Origin: Longimicrobium sp.
GTDB taxonomy: Bacteria; Gemmatimonadota; Gemmatimonadetes; Longimicrobiales; Longimicrobiaceae
DNA: 32,650 bases
Assembly: GCF_035474595.1 (NCBI RefSeq)
Contig: NZ_DATIND010000013.1
Location: 1 to 32,650, forward strand
Direction: 5' to 3'
Of this stretch, positions 1-7,452 are shown piece by piece; the stretch's first letter is position 1; every line of letters begins with the position of its first letter. Below the pieces are notes generated by a model, which searched no databases, was not told where the DNA came from, and saw only the letters and a list, made by a program, of their open reading frames with translations. Both the position numbers and the translations under genes were made by a program.

Positions 1-81
1 CGGCCTCTGGACCGCCTTCATGGCAACCGCCCGGTTTCACCCGGCCCGTCGCGTCTGCCCGCTCCTTCGAGCAAGCCTTTC

Positions 82-110
82 AATCTAACCCTGACCGGCC
101 CGACCGTCAA
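82..110 (-). promoter_or_regulatory. Sigma70-type promoter P4 (most downstream of four)
   Basis: On the minus strand a -35 box TTGACG (105-110) and a -10 box TAGATT (82-87) are separated by exactly 17 bases. Transcription would run left, out of the window. It is the last of four promoters of the same build spaced about 75-92 bp apart. The boxes are read by eye; activity is inferred. Confidence 0.62.
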
Positions 111-170
111 CCCCTCGGAAGCCTCTTCTTTTGCGACTTCCACCCTGCCCTGCCTTCGGTTAACTCTCTC

Positions 171-199
171 AAGCTAAACCACTTACAACCTGCGGTCAA
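171..199 (-). promoter_or_regulatory. Sigma70-type promoter P3 of a tandem array
   Basis: On the minus strand TTGACC (194-199), a 17-base spacer and TAGCTT (171-176) form a good sigma70-type promoter directed left. The local sequence is clearly more A/T-rich than the genes. It belongs to the same array as the sites at 82-110, 263-291 and 338-366. Confidence 0.6.
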
Positions 200-262
200 G
201 AGGCGATTCGAACGTTTTTGCTGCCCCTCGATCGCCCGCCGCCGTTCGGGCGACAGCCCTAA

Positions 263-291
263 AGGATATCAGCCCGGCAAAGCCCCGTCAA
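263..291 (-). promoter_or_regulatory. Sigma70-type promoter P2 of a tandem array
   Basis: On the minus strand TTGACG (286-291), a 17-base spacer and TATCCT (263-268) form a promoter directed left. It is one of four equally built sites at the window edge, which makes a chance match unlikely in such GC-rich DNA. Confidence 0.62.
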
Positions 292-337
292 CCCCCTCGC
301 GGGGGCCGGTTTCCCTCGGGTTTCCAGCGGGGCGCCA

Positions 338-366
338 ATGATACACGAAATCCGCTTCGGCGTCAA
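338..366 (-). promoter_or_regulatory. Sigma70-type promoter P1 (most upstream of four)
   Basis: On the minus strand TTGACG (361-366), a 17-base spacer and TATCAT (338-343) form the promoter of the array nearest to the permease gene. No coding region follows before the window ends, so about 340 bases downstream look like an untranslated leader. An rRNA or other stable-RNA operon beyond position 1 is the best guess. Confidence 0.62.
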
Positions 367-431
367 CGGGGCGTTTCTCGATCGCCGCCGTCCGGCGATC
401 GCCGGGCACCGCGCGATATATAAAGACGAGA

Positions 432-462
432 CGAGCCCCCCGAAGTCGATCCGGAGGGCTCG
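432..462 (-). terminator. Terminator-like hairpin after the ADOP permease
   Basis: Ten-base arms (432-441 and 453-462, one mismatch) enclose a loop of about 11 bases. On the minus strand the hairpin is followed by TCTCGTCTTTATATAT, a fairly T-rich run for this genome. It lies about 80 bp past the permease stop and before promoter P1, so it plausibly insulates the permease from the leftward promoters. It could also stop a rightward transcript. Confidence 0.5.
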
Positions 463-500
463 TCGGAAGGAGTGGCGGTATGCCCGCCCTTCCGGATGTC

Positions 501-531
501 GGGGAGATCGGGCGCGGAGGCCCATCTCCCC
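501..531 (-). terminator. Strong hairpin directly after the permease stop
   Basis: Eight-base perfect arms (501-508 and 524-531) continue, after one bulged base, into four more G-C pairs (510-513 with 520-523) around a six-base loop. It begins 14 bases after the permease stop codon. No T-run follows, so it may stabilise the 3' end or act together with the hairpin at 432-462 rather than terminate alone. Confidence 0.45.
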
Positions 532-544
532 GGACGGCCCGGTG

Positions 545-2971
545 TTACTCGGCGCGGAGAGCGCGCATGGGGTCGACGCGGGAGGCCCGGCGGGCGGGGA
601 GCCAGCTGGCCAGGAGCGCGATCGCGGCGAGCAGGGCCGCCGCCGCCACGAAGGTGGCCGGGTCGCCGGGGCGCACCTCGAAGAGCATGGAGGCGAGGAA
701 CCGCGCCAGCAGGACGGCCGCCGCGGTGCCGGCGACGATGCCGCCCAGCGCCGGTCCCATCGCGCGGCGCACCACCATCAGCACCACGTCGCGGGCGCGG
801 GCGCCCAAGGCCATGCGGATGCCGATCTCCACCGTGCGGCGGGTGACGGAGTAGGCGACCACGCCGTAGAGGCCGAGCGCGGCCAGGAACATGGCCAGCC
901 CGCCGAAGACGCCCAGGAGCAGGGTGAAGAAGCGCGGCTGCGCCACCGTGTCGGCCATGGCGCCGCGGAGGGTGCGGATGTCGGCGATGGGCTGCAGCGG
1001 GTCGGCGGAGTGGATGGCGTCGCGGACCGCCGGGGCGAGCGCCGCGGGGTCGCCCGAGGCGCGGACGAACAGGCGGGTGGCCGGGCGCGGCGCCACGCTG
1101 AAGGGAAGGTACGCGGCCGGCCCGGTGGCCGACGCCAGCCCCTCGTTGCGCACGTCGCCCACGACGCCGACCACGGTGAAGGGGGCGTCGCCGAGCAGGA
1201 CCGTCTGACCCACGGGGTCGGCGCCGGGCCAGTAGCGCCGCGCGGCCGACTGGTTCACGACCAGCACCGGGGGCGCGTCGGGGGCGTCGTCGCGAGCCTC
1301 GAAGACGCGGCCGCGCTGCACGGGGATCCCCAGCGCGGCGAAGTAGCCGGCGCTGACGATGTAGGTGCCCGACGCGGGGCGCAGCACCGCGTCGCCGCCG
1401 GTGCGGCCGGGGAGGGTGAACTGCATGCGTTCGCCGTGGCCGCGCAGGGGCTGGGTCTTGGCCGCGCCCACCGCCGTGACGCCGCGGATCTCGCCGACGC
1501 GCCGGAGCAGCTCGGCGCGGTAGGCGTTCATCTTCTCCGGCGTGTCGTAGCCGGGGGGGATGTCGAACGACGCGACCAGCACGTGGTCGGGGCGGAAGCC
1601 GGGGTCCACGCTGACCAGCCGCCAGAACGAGTTGATGAGGAGCCCGGCGCCCACCAGCAGCACCATGGCGGCGGCGGTCTCGCCCAGCACCAGCGCGGCG
1701 CGGGTGCGGCCGCCGCGGCGCTCGCTGCCGCCGCGGCCGCCGTCGCGCAGGACCTCGGCGGTGGCGCCGCGCGCGGTGCGGACGGCGGGGACCAGCCCGA
1801 AGAGCACCGCCGTGACCACCGACAGCAGGAGGGCGAAGAGGACGACGCCGGCGTCGAGCCCCACCTCGCCGGGGCGCGGGAGGGTGCCGGCGCTGAGCGC
1901 CAGGAGCGCGCGCACGCCGAACGCGGCCAGCACCACGCCGGCCGCGCCGCCCAGCAGCGCCAGCACCAGGCTTTCGGTGAGCATCTGCCGGACGAGGCGG
2001 TGGCGCCCCGCGCCCAGGGCGGTGCGGATGGCGATCTCGCGCTCGCGGGCCGAGGCGCGGGCCAGGAGGAGGTTGGCCAGGTTGGCGCAGGCGACCAGGA
2101 GCACCATCACCACGGTGGCCATCAGCACCAGCAGCGCGGGGCGCACGGGGCCGACGAGCGAGTCGCGCAGCGTTTCCATGCGCGCGCGGGTCCATCCCTC
2201 GTTGCTGTCGGCGTGGTCGCCGGCCAGCTGGCCCAGCACGGCGCTGGCGGAGGCGAGCGCCGCTTCGGGCGCGGTGCCGGGGCCCAGGCGGCCGACGACG
2301 TCGAGCCAGCGGAGGCCGCGCTCGTGCGGGATCTCGTTGTCGCCGATGAGCGAGACGGGGACCCACACCTCGGCCTCGCGCGCGGGGAAGGCGAAGCGCG
2401 GCGGCATCACCCCCACCACGGTGAAGGGCTTGCCGTCGAGGGTGACCGTGCGGCCGACGGCCGACGGGTCGGCGTTGAAGCGGCTGCGCCAGAAGGCGTC
2501 GCTGAGCACGGCCACCCGGTCGGCCCCGGGGACGTTCTCGTCGGCGCGCAGGGTGCGGCCGCGCGCGGCCGAGACGCCCAGGAGCGGGAAGAACTCGGGG
2601 GAGACGAACGCGCCCTGCACGCGGCGCGGCTCGCGGCCGTCGCCGGTGAGGTTCAGCCCGGACTCGCCGGGAACGAACCAGTAGGAGGCCAGCGACCGGA
2701 AGCCGCGCGCCCCGGCCTTCAGGTCGTCGAAGTCCTGCGGCGAGAAGGGCCCGCCCTGCGGCGCCTTCTCGGCGTGGACGTGGTACAGGCGCACCAGGGC
2801 GCCGGGGTCGCGGTACGGGAGCGGGCGCAGGAGCACGCCGTTGACCACGCTGAAGATGGCGGTGTTGATGCCGATCCCCAGCGCCAGGGTGAGCACCGCG
2901 ACCAGCGCGAAGCCCGGCGCGCGGCGAAAGGTGCGCAGCGCGAAGCGGATGTCCTGGAGCATGCCTTCCAT
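545..2971 (-). CDS. ADOP-family FtsX/MacB-type permease, orphan
   Basis: An 808-residue membrane protein of the acidobacterial duplicated orphan permease type: two MacB periplasmic-domain plus FtsX units in one chain, without an ATPase beside it. A first membrane segment lies at residues 21-48, a cluster at about 276-305, 331-360 and 373-398, then the second unit starts with a segment near 425-447 and ends with segments near 681-708, 738-762 and 772-792. The FtsX signature appears twice: EIAIRTALGA (312-321) and EIGIRMALGA (715-724). The start is the ATG of MEGMLQDIRF; GGGAAG sits upstream and the family begins at this point. The frame is open further up to 3154, but that part reads through repeat-like intergenic DNA. 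It probably works in lipoprotein or small-molecule transport with an ATPase encoded elsewhere. A 378-bp repeat-containing gap separates it from the biosynthetic genes, so membership of the cluster is doubtful. Confidence 0.88.
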   Translation of the reverse strand: MEGMLQDIRFALRTFRRAPGFALVAVLTLALGIGINTAIFSVVNGVLLRPLPYRDPGALVRLYHVHAEKAPQGGPFSPQDFDDLKAGARGFRSLASYWFVPGESGLNLTGDGREPRRVQGAFVSPEFFPLLGVSAARGRTLRADENVPGADRVAVLSDAFWRSRFNADPSAVGRTVTLDGKPFTVVGVMPPRFAFPAREAEVWVPVSLIGDNEIPHERGLRWLDVVGRLGPGTAPEAALASASAVLGQLAGDHADSNEGWTRARMETLRDSLVGPVRPALLVLMATVVMVLLVACANLANLLLARASAREREIAIRTALGAGRHRLVRQMLTESLVLALLGGAAGVVLAAFGVRALLALSAGTLPRPGEVGLDAGVVLFALLLSVVTAVLFGLVPAVRTARGATAEVLRDGGRGGSERRGGRTRAALVLGETAAAMVLLVGAGLLINSFWRLVSVDPGFRPDHVLVASFDIPPGYDTPEKMNAYRAELLRRVGEIRGVTAVGAAKTQPLRGHGERMQFTLPGRTGGDAVLRPASGTYIVSAGYFAALGIPVQRGRVFEARDDAPDAPPVLVVNQSAARRYWPGADPVGQTVLLGDAPFTVVGVVGDVRNEGLASATGPAAYLPFSVAPRPATRLFVRASGDPAALAPAVRDAIHSADPLQPIADIRTLRGAMADTVAQPRFFTLLLGVFGGLAMFLAALGLYGVVAYSVTRRTVEIGIRMALGARARDVVLMVVRRAMGPALGGIVAGTAAAVLLARFLASMLFEVRPGDPATFVAAAALLAAIALLASWLPARRASRVDPMRALRAE

Positions 2972-3349
2972 CACGGTACTTCCCGGTGCTCTGGGCCGGG
3001 AGCCGGGGGGATTCGGTGTCTCCCCGCGGCGTGCCCGGCGCGTTTCCATCTCTCGGTCCTCGATCTCCCGATCTCCTGCCGAATTCGGAGGGAGGCTCGG
3101 GTGTGCTTCCTCGGGCGGACGTGCTGGACGGGCCATAGATCCTTCGGCCTGCAACGTCCCGTGCGGCAGCCGCTTACGGTGTGGCCGGCCTCAGGATGAC
3201 GTCTGGGGGAGATCGGTGGGCAACACTCGCTCGCCCGACTGATCGGCATCAGGCCGCGTCTTCGCGCCCCGCCCGGGATCCATTCCGATCTCCGCCCTGC
3301 ATCTCCATCCCACTCCTGCATCTGCGCGCCGCCGACACCTCCATCCACC
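2972..3349. other. Repeat-rich intergenic gap between SDR and permease
   Basis: No credible gene. The part next to the permease holds degenerate GAGATCG-like runs, the middle a copy of the dispersed repeat (3131-3203), and the part next to the SDR degenerate CATCTCC-like runs plus a duplicated copy of the SDR 3' end. I see no convincing promoter. The arrangement suggests an operon boundary. Confidence 0.6.
3131..3203 (-). repeat. Dispersed intergenic repeat, copy 1
   Basis: About 73 bases bounded on the plus strand by GATCCTTCGGCCTGC and GGCCGGCCTCAGGATGACGTC. The same ends recur at 11163-11235 and 11358-11430. The centre of this copy has diverged and lacks the inner palindrome that the other two keep. 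Confidence 0.65.
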
Positions 3350-3368
3350 CTACATCTGCGCGCCGCCG
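3319..3368 (-). repeat. Direct repeat duplicating the 3' end of the SDR gene
   Basis: The 16-base string CATCTGCGCGCCGCCG occurs at 3319-3334 and 3353-3368. The second copy encodes the last SDR residues (GGAQM); the first lies just past its stop codon. It looks like a short slippage duplication of the coding tail. Confidence 0.6.
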
Positions 3369-4111
3369 TCGACCTCGAGGAGGCGGCCGGTGAAGAAGCC
3401 GCACTCGAGGATGAAGCGGAGCGCCAGCCACACCTCGTTCGGGTCGCCGAAGCGCCCCACCGGGATCGCCGCCAGCAGCGCCTGCTGCGCCTCGGGGGAG
3501 ATGTGATCCAGGATGGGGGTGCGGATGACGCCGGGGGCGATGGCCGCCACGCGGATGCCGTAGCGCGCCAGCTCCAGCGCCCAGGTGCGGGTGGCCGAGT
3601 CGAGCGCGGCCTTGGAGGCGCCGTAGCCGGACTGGCCCACGTTCCCGGCGCGGGCCAGCGACGACAGGTTCACGATCACCCCCTCGGCCTCGCGGCGCTC
3701 CAGCATCTCGGCCGCCACCTCGCGCGCCACCAGGAACTGCCCGGTGAGGTTCACGTCGAGCACCTTGCGCCACTGGGCGGTGGGAAGGCGGCGGACCCAC
3801 CCGTCCTCCTCGGTGACCAGCAGCCCGTCGAGAAGCACGGCGGCGTTGTTCACCAGCACGTTCAGGCCGCCCAGCCGCTCGGCCGCGTCGCGCACGAAGG
3901 CGCGGACCGCGGGCTCGTCGGCCACGTCGCCCACGAAGGTCTCCACGCGGCCGGGGAGCCCCGCGGCCTCGGCGGCCAGGGCGCGCAGCCCTTCGCCGTT
4001 CACGTCGACCGCGGCCACCGCGGCGCCGGCGCGCGCCAGCTCCAGCGCGAAGCGGTACCCCAGCCCGCTGGCGGCACCGGTGACCAGCGCGCGGGCTTCG
4101 TCCAGTCGCAT
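3350..4111 (-). CDS. SDR-family NAD(P)-dependent oxidoreductase
   Basis: A 253-residue classical short-chain dehydrogenase/reductase that reduces a ketone or oxidises an alcohol. Visible features: the nucleotide-binding glycine motif TGAASGLG (11-18), Asp36 at the end of the second strand (favouring NAD(H) over NADP(H)), NNA (88-90), Asn121, Ser150, and the catalytic YGASK (Tyr163, Lys167). The family sequence APGVIRTPI follows at 192-200. Length is normal. The ATG lies 16 bases after the stop of the radical SAM gene with GGGAG upstream, so the two are almost certainly co-transcribed. Substrate cannot be read from sequence; in this setting it may oxidise or reduce a tailored peptide or a precursor amino acid. 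A FabG-like housekeeping role is possible but less likely given the operon position. Confidence 0.86.
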   Translation of the reverse strand: MRLDEARALVTGAASGLGYRFALELARAGAAVAAVDVNGEGLRALAAEAAGLPGRVETFVGDVADEPAVRAFVRDAAERLGGLNVLVNNAAVLLDGLLVTEEDGWVRRLPTAQWRKVLDVNLTGQFLVAREVAAEMLERREAEGVIVNLSSLARAGNVGQSGYGASKAALDSATRTWALELARYGIRVAAIAPGVIRTPILDHISPEAQQALLAAIPVGRFGDPNEVWLALRFILECGFFTGRLLEVDGGAQM

Positions 4112-4127
4112 TCCGTCAGTCTCCCGG

Positions 4128-6047
4128 CTACGCGGCGGCCAGCGCGAAGTCCGTCCGCACCAGCGGGATGGACACGGGCTGCACGGGGGCGACGACCAGG
4201 CTGATGTAGCGCTCGTTCTCGTGGAAGAGGAGCCCGCGCTCGACCAGCGTGGCGATCTCGGCGTCGACGTTCACCCCCGGCAGCTCGCGGGCGACGTTCA
4301 CCGGCTTCTTGGCCGTGGCGAACGCGTCGAGCACGCGCCGGGTGGAGGCGGGGATGGCGTACTCGACCGGGGCGCCGGAGCGCGAGTCGAAGACGTACGA
4401 CTGGCCGCCGCGCTCGTCCACGCGCAGCTCGGGCTTCTGCGCGTGCTTCCACAGCTCCTTCCAGCGCTCCACCTTTTCGCGGAGCTTGCTGACCATGCGC
4501 GCCGCGTTCATGGCGTACGGGGCCAGGTAGTTCTGGTCGGCGAAGTAGTAGGCCAGGTTGGCCAGCGCCTCGGCCGGCCAGGGATAGGTCAGCGCGTACC
4601 AGTCCAGCGGCTGCAGGTCCAGCCCGTAGGCGTCGGCCTCTTCGTAGTACGGGCTGAAGCGGTCGAAGCGGATGGGGAAGACGCCCGACGGGGGGAAGAA
4701 GTGCGTGAGCAGCGGCAGCTCGCGCAGGTACTTCTCGTACACGTCGATCTCCTCGCCGGGGAAGCCGATGAGCATGTTCCAGGCGGGCTCGATACCGTAG
4801 CGCACGGCGTTGATCAGGAAGCTCAGGTTCTGGAAGACCGAGGTCCCCTTCCGCATCAGCTTCAGCGTGGAGGTGTTCAGCGCCTCGATCCCCGGCTGGA
4901 TGCGCAGCACCCGCGCCTTGGCCAGCACGCGGAAGTCGTCCTCGCCCAGGTCGGCCTTCACCTCGTAGAACATGGCCATCCCCTCGGGGGTGTCGAGGTA
5001 GGGGAGGACGTCGGTGAGGTAGCTCTTGGGGAGGATGTTGTCGACGCTCTGCAGCTCGCTGACGCGGTCGGCGTGCTGGAACAGGCCGTTCAGCAGGGTG
5101 AAGGCGTTCTCGGTCCGCATGGAGCGGTAGTTGATGGTGGAGCCGTTCAGCCCGCAGAAGGTGCAGTGCGCCCGCTCGCCCCACCAGCAGCCGCGCGAGG
5201 TCTCGAAGAGGAGGACGGGACGCACGCGGTCGGGGAAGTTGGCCTCGTAGCGGTCCAGGAAGGGCTCGTAGGCGAAGCCGAGCAGCTCGTTGACGTCGTT
5301 CTCCTCGCCGAAGGCGCGCACCGTGGGCACGTCGCCCTGGTCCCCGGCGGCCACGGAGCCGCACCCGGCGGCCTGCACGCGGTTGCGCCGCGAGAAGACG
5401 CCGTCGATGCGGTGGCACCCTTCGTGGTCGCCCTCCATCAGGCAGCGCACCAGCTCGGGGAAGCTGCGCAGCGAGGGGCCGGAGAAGACGAAGTCGACCA
5501 TGGGCGCGCGGTCGATGAGCTCGCGGCCCATGACCGACTCGCAGTTGGCGCCGCCGACCAGGATGACGGCGCCGGGGTTGCGCTCCTTCAGCAGGCGCGC
5601 CATGGCCAGGCAGGCCACGTTCTGCGAGAACATGGAGGTGAAGCCCACCACGTCGGCCGTGTCCAGCGCGTAGCGGTCGATCATGTCGTGGAAGTGCGCC
5701 ACCACGCCGGCGCGCTTCTCCATCACCAGCTCGCGCAGCGCGCGGTTCTGCGGCGCGTGCGGGGGATAGTAGCGCTGGAAGTACTCGTCGGCATTGTCGG
5801 GCTCGCCCGGGAAGGCGGCGGCGCGGAAGAACCAGTCGCCCAGCCCCGCGGGGTGGTGGGCGAACGACATCAGCTCGTCGTGGAACGGGAGCCCCACGTG
5901 CAGGGCGAAGTCCTGGTTCAGGTAGTGGAGCTCGGCCGAGACGCGCTCGCCGAACGCCTTGCCGACCACGGCCTGGAGCTGGGTGAGGGCCAGCGAGGGC
6001 ATGGCCAGGTTGGCCAGCGGCATGTTCACCAGTGCAATGCGGTACAT
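4128..6047 (-). CDS. B12-binding radical SAM protein, RiPP C-methyltransferase type
   Basis: A 639-residue enzyme resembling the RiPP-maturation radical SAM C-methyltransferase group. The N-terminal part (about 1-210) looks like a cobalamin-binding Rossmann domain, with VVGFTSMFSQN (133-143) and VILVGGANCE (161-170). The radical SAM domain starts near 278: the cluster motif is SRGCWWGERAHCTFCGLN, with Cys287, Cys295 and Cys298. The C-x7-C-x2-C spacing with CWWG is typical of this group and differs from the usual CxxxCxxC. The tail (about 565-620) looks like a small winged-helix fold and might bind a peptide. Expected chemistry is methylation of an unactivated carbon with methylcobalamin and SAM. 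The ATG at 6047 has AAGGAG nine bases upstream; the longer open frame is antisense read-through. It lies between an M20 peptidase and an SDR, and no precursor peptide gene was found in the window. Confidence 0.85.
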   Translation of the reverse strand: MYRIALVNMPLANLAMPSLALTQLQAVVGKAFGERVSAELHYLNQDFALHVGLPFHDELMSFAHHPAGLGDWFFRAAAFPGEPDNADEYFQRYYPPHAPQNRALRELVMEKRAGVVAHFHDMIDRYALDTADVVGFTSMFSQNVACLAMARLLKERNPGAVILVGGANCESVMGRELIDRAPMVDFVFSGPSLRSFPELVRCLMEGDHEGCHRIDGVFSRRNRVQAAGCGSVAAGDQGDVPTVRAFGEENDVNELLGFAYEPFLDRYEANFPDRVRPVLLFETSRGCWWGERAHCTFCGLNGSTINYRSMRTENAFTLLNGLFQHADRVSELQSVDNILPKSYLTDVLPYLDTPEGMAMFYEVKADLGEDDFRVLAKARVLRIQPGIEALNTSTLKLMRKGTSVFQNLSFLINAVRYGIEPAWNMLIGFPGEEIDVYEKYLRELPLLTHFFPPSGVFPIRFDRFSPYYEEADAYGLDLQPLDWYALTYPWPAEALANLAYYFADQNYLAPYAMNAARMVSKLREKVERWKELWKHAQKPELRVDERGGQSYVFDSRSGAPVEYAIPASTRRVLDAFATAKKPVNVARELPGVNVDAEIATLVERGLLFHENERYISLVVAPVQPVSIPLVRTDFALAAA

Positions 6048-6148
6048 CTCGGTCCACTCCTTCGGGTCGGATGGGAGGTCCTCGCGCCGGGCACGGCCGC
6101 GGGGAGCGTCGTCGGGGTTCGAACGGTTCGGGCTCAGGGGGGCGGGCG

Positions 6149-7414
6149 TCAGCCCCCCGCGGCGGCGGACAGGGGGGAGCCGCGCGCCACGGCCAGCCCC
6201 TGCACGGGAATGCCCCGGGCGGCGGCGAGCGTGGACTGCACCGCGCGGATCAGCGCGGGATAGGCGCCGAACACGGTGCGCGCCTGGGCCAACTCCAGCC
6301 GCTCGCGGTTGGTGTGCGCCAGCGCCTCGTCGCCGGGCGCGTAGCCCAGCGTGGGAACGCCGTGGGTGCCGCACGAGTGCCCGCCGTCGGTGCCGAACTT
6401 CCACTGGCGGATGCGGGGCGCGCGGCCGGTGGCGGCCAGCACGGCGCCCGCCGCGGCCTGGACCACGGGGTGCTCGTCGGGCACCAGGAAGCCGGGGGTG
6501 AAGTTGCTGTGCTCGTCCTCCCACCCGGTCCAGGCGCGGTGGGTGGCGCGGCCGGGGAGCACCTCCACGCGCACGCCCTCGCCGGCCGGCACGCGGGCCG
6601 CCAGGAGCGCGCGCAGCTCGGCGACGGCGGCGCACTCGCTCCACCCCGGAAGCACGCGCATGTCCAGCGTCACGCGGACGCGGTCGGGGATCACGTTCCC
6701 GCTCTTGGGCCAGCACTCCACCACCGTGGGCGTGAGCGTGGCCGCCCCCAGCACCGGGTGGCGCGGCTGCGCCGCGGACAGCTCGCCGAGCGCCAGCAGC
6801 ACGTGGGGGAGGAGATCGTTGGGGTTGCGGCCCCGCTCCGGCGCGCTGGCGTGCGCGGCCACCCCGTGGATCTCCACCGCCAGCTCGGCGTGGCCGCGGT
6901 GGCCGGTGCACAGGTCGCCCCCCGTGGCCTCGCTGAGGATGACGGCGCCCGGGCGCACGCCCAGGGTGTCCATCATGTGCATCATCCCCCATCCCCCCTT
7001 CTCCTCGTACACGGAGAAGAGGGTGACCAGGTCGCCGGCGGGGCGCTCGGCCACGAAGCGGGCGGCGGCGTACACCTGGATGGCCAGCGGGCCCTTCACG
7101 TCCATGGCCCCGCGGCCGTGCAGGAAGCCGCCGGCCAGGACACCGGCGTACGGGTCGTGCTCCCACGCGCCGGGGTCGCCCACGTCGACCACGTCCATGT
7201 GCGAGGACAGGGCGACCGCGGGTGCGTGCCCGGTGCCGGCGATGCGGCCCACGACGTTGCCCGCGCGGTCGATGGCGGCCTCGTCGAAGCCCACCGCGTG
7301 CAGCTCATCGAGGATGCGCAGCGCCACCGCCTCCTCGCCGCCCGAGAGCGAGGGGATGCGGATGAGGTCGGCGGCGAACTCCATCGCGCGCCGGAAGGAA
7401 AGGTCACGTGCCAT
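6149..7414 (-). CDS. M20-family metallopeptidase / amidohydrolase
   Basis: A 421-residue di-zinc hydrolase of the ArgE/DapE/carboxypeptidase G2 family, which removes acyl or aminoacyl groups at amide bonds. Metal-site residues are recognisable: SSHMDVVD (His72, Asp74), HGRGAMDVKG (Asp105), YEEKGG (catalytic Glu137, Glu138), SEATGG (Glu162) and AHTNRE (His367). The dimerisation domain lies at about 180-295 (GVAAHASAPERG). There is no signal peptide, so it acts in the cytoplasm. The ATG at 7414 follows GGGAGG; longer frames on the same strand are shadows of the ABC gene. It lies 38 bases after the ABC exporter stop and 101 bases before the radical SAM start. It may deacylate a biosynthetic intermediate or the product; substrate is unknown. 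Confidence 0.85.
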   Translation of the reverse strand: MARDLSFRRAMEFAADLIRIPSLSGGEEAVALRILDELHAVGFDEAAIDRAGNVVGRIAGTGHAPAVALSSHMDVVDVGDPGAWEHDPYAGVLAGGFLHGRGAMDVKGPLAIQVYAAARFVAERPAGDLVTLFSVYEEKGGWGMMHMMDTLGVRPGAVILSEATGGDLCTGHRGHAELAVEIHGVAAHASAPERGRNPNDLLPHVLLALGELSAAQPRHPVLGAATLTPTVVECWPKSGNVIPDRVRVTLDMRVLPGWSECAAVAELRALLAARVPAGEGVRVEVLPGRATHRAWTGWEDEHSNFTPGFLVPDEHPVVQAAAGAVLAATGRAPRIRQWKFGTDGGHSCGTHGVPTLGYAPGDEALAHTNRERLELAQARTVFGAYPALIRAVQSTLAAARGIPVQGLAVARGSPLSAAAGG

Positions 7415-7452
7415 GGGGCTTCCCCTCCCGGGTGCAGGCGGATGTCCGGCGG

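Noticed and set aside
185-225. tRNA-like GTTCGAATC string on the minus strand
   Set aside because: It matches a T-loop, but no acceptor stem, anticodon arm or D-arm can be folded around it, and it lies in the promoter array.
2972-3154. N-terminal extension of the permease to an upstream ATG at 3154
   Set aside because: The extra 61 residues are Arg/Glu/Pro-rich and encoded by degenerate intergenic repeats. The ADOP family starts at MLQDIRFALR and a ribosome site precedes the ATG at 2971.
338-3199. Plus-strand open frame of about 950 codons antisense to the permease
   Set aside because: Same shadow effect. It spans promoter-like DNA and intergenic repeats and shows no family motif, whereas the minus-strand frame is a textbook FtsX-type permease.
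6048-6148. Possible RiPP precursor between the M20 and radical SAM genes
   Set aside because: The 101-base gap has no ATG or GTG frame with a ribosome site and no leader-core pattern. I looked because the radical SAM enzyme is of a RiPP type.
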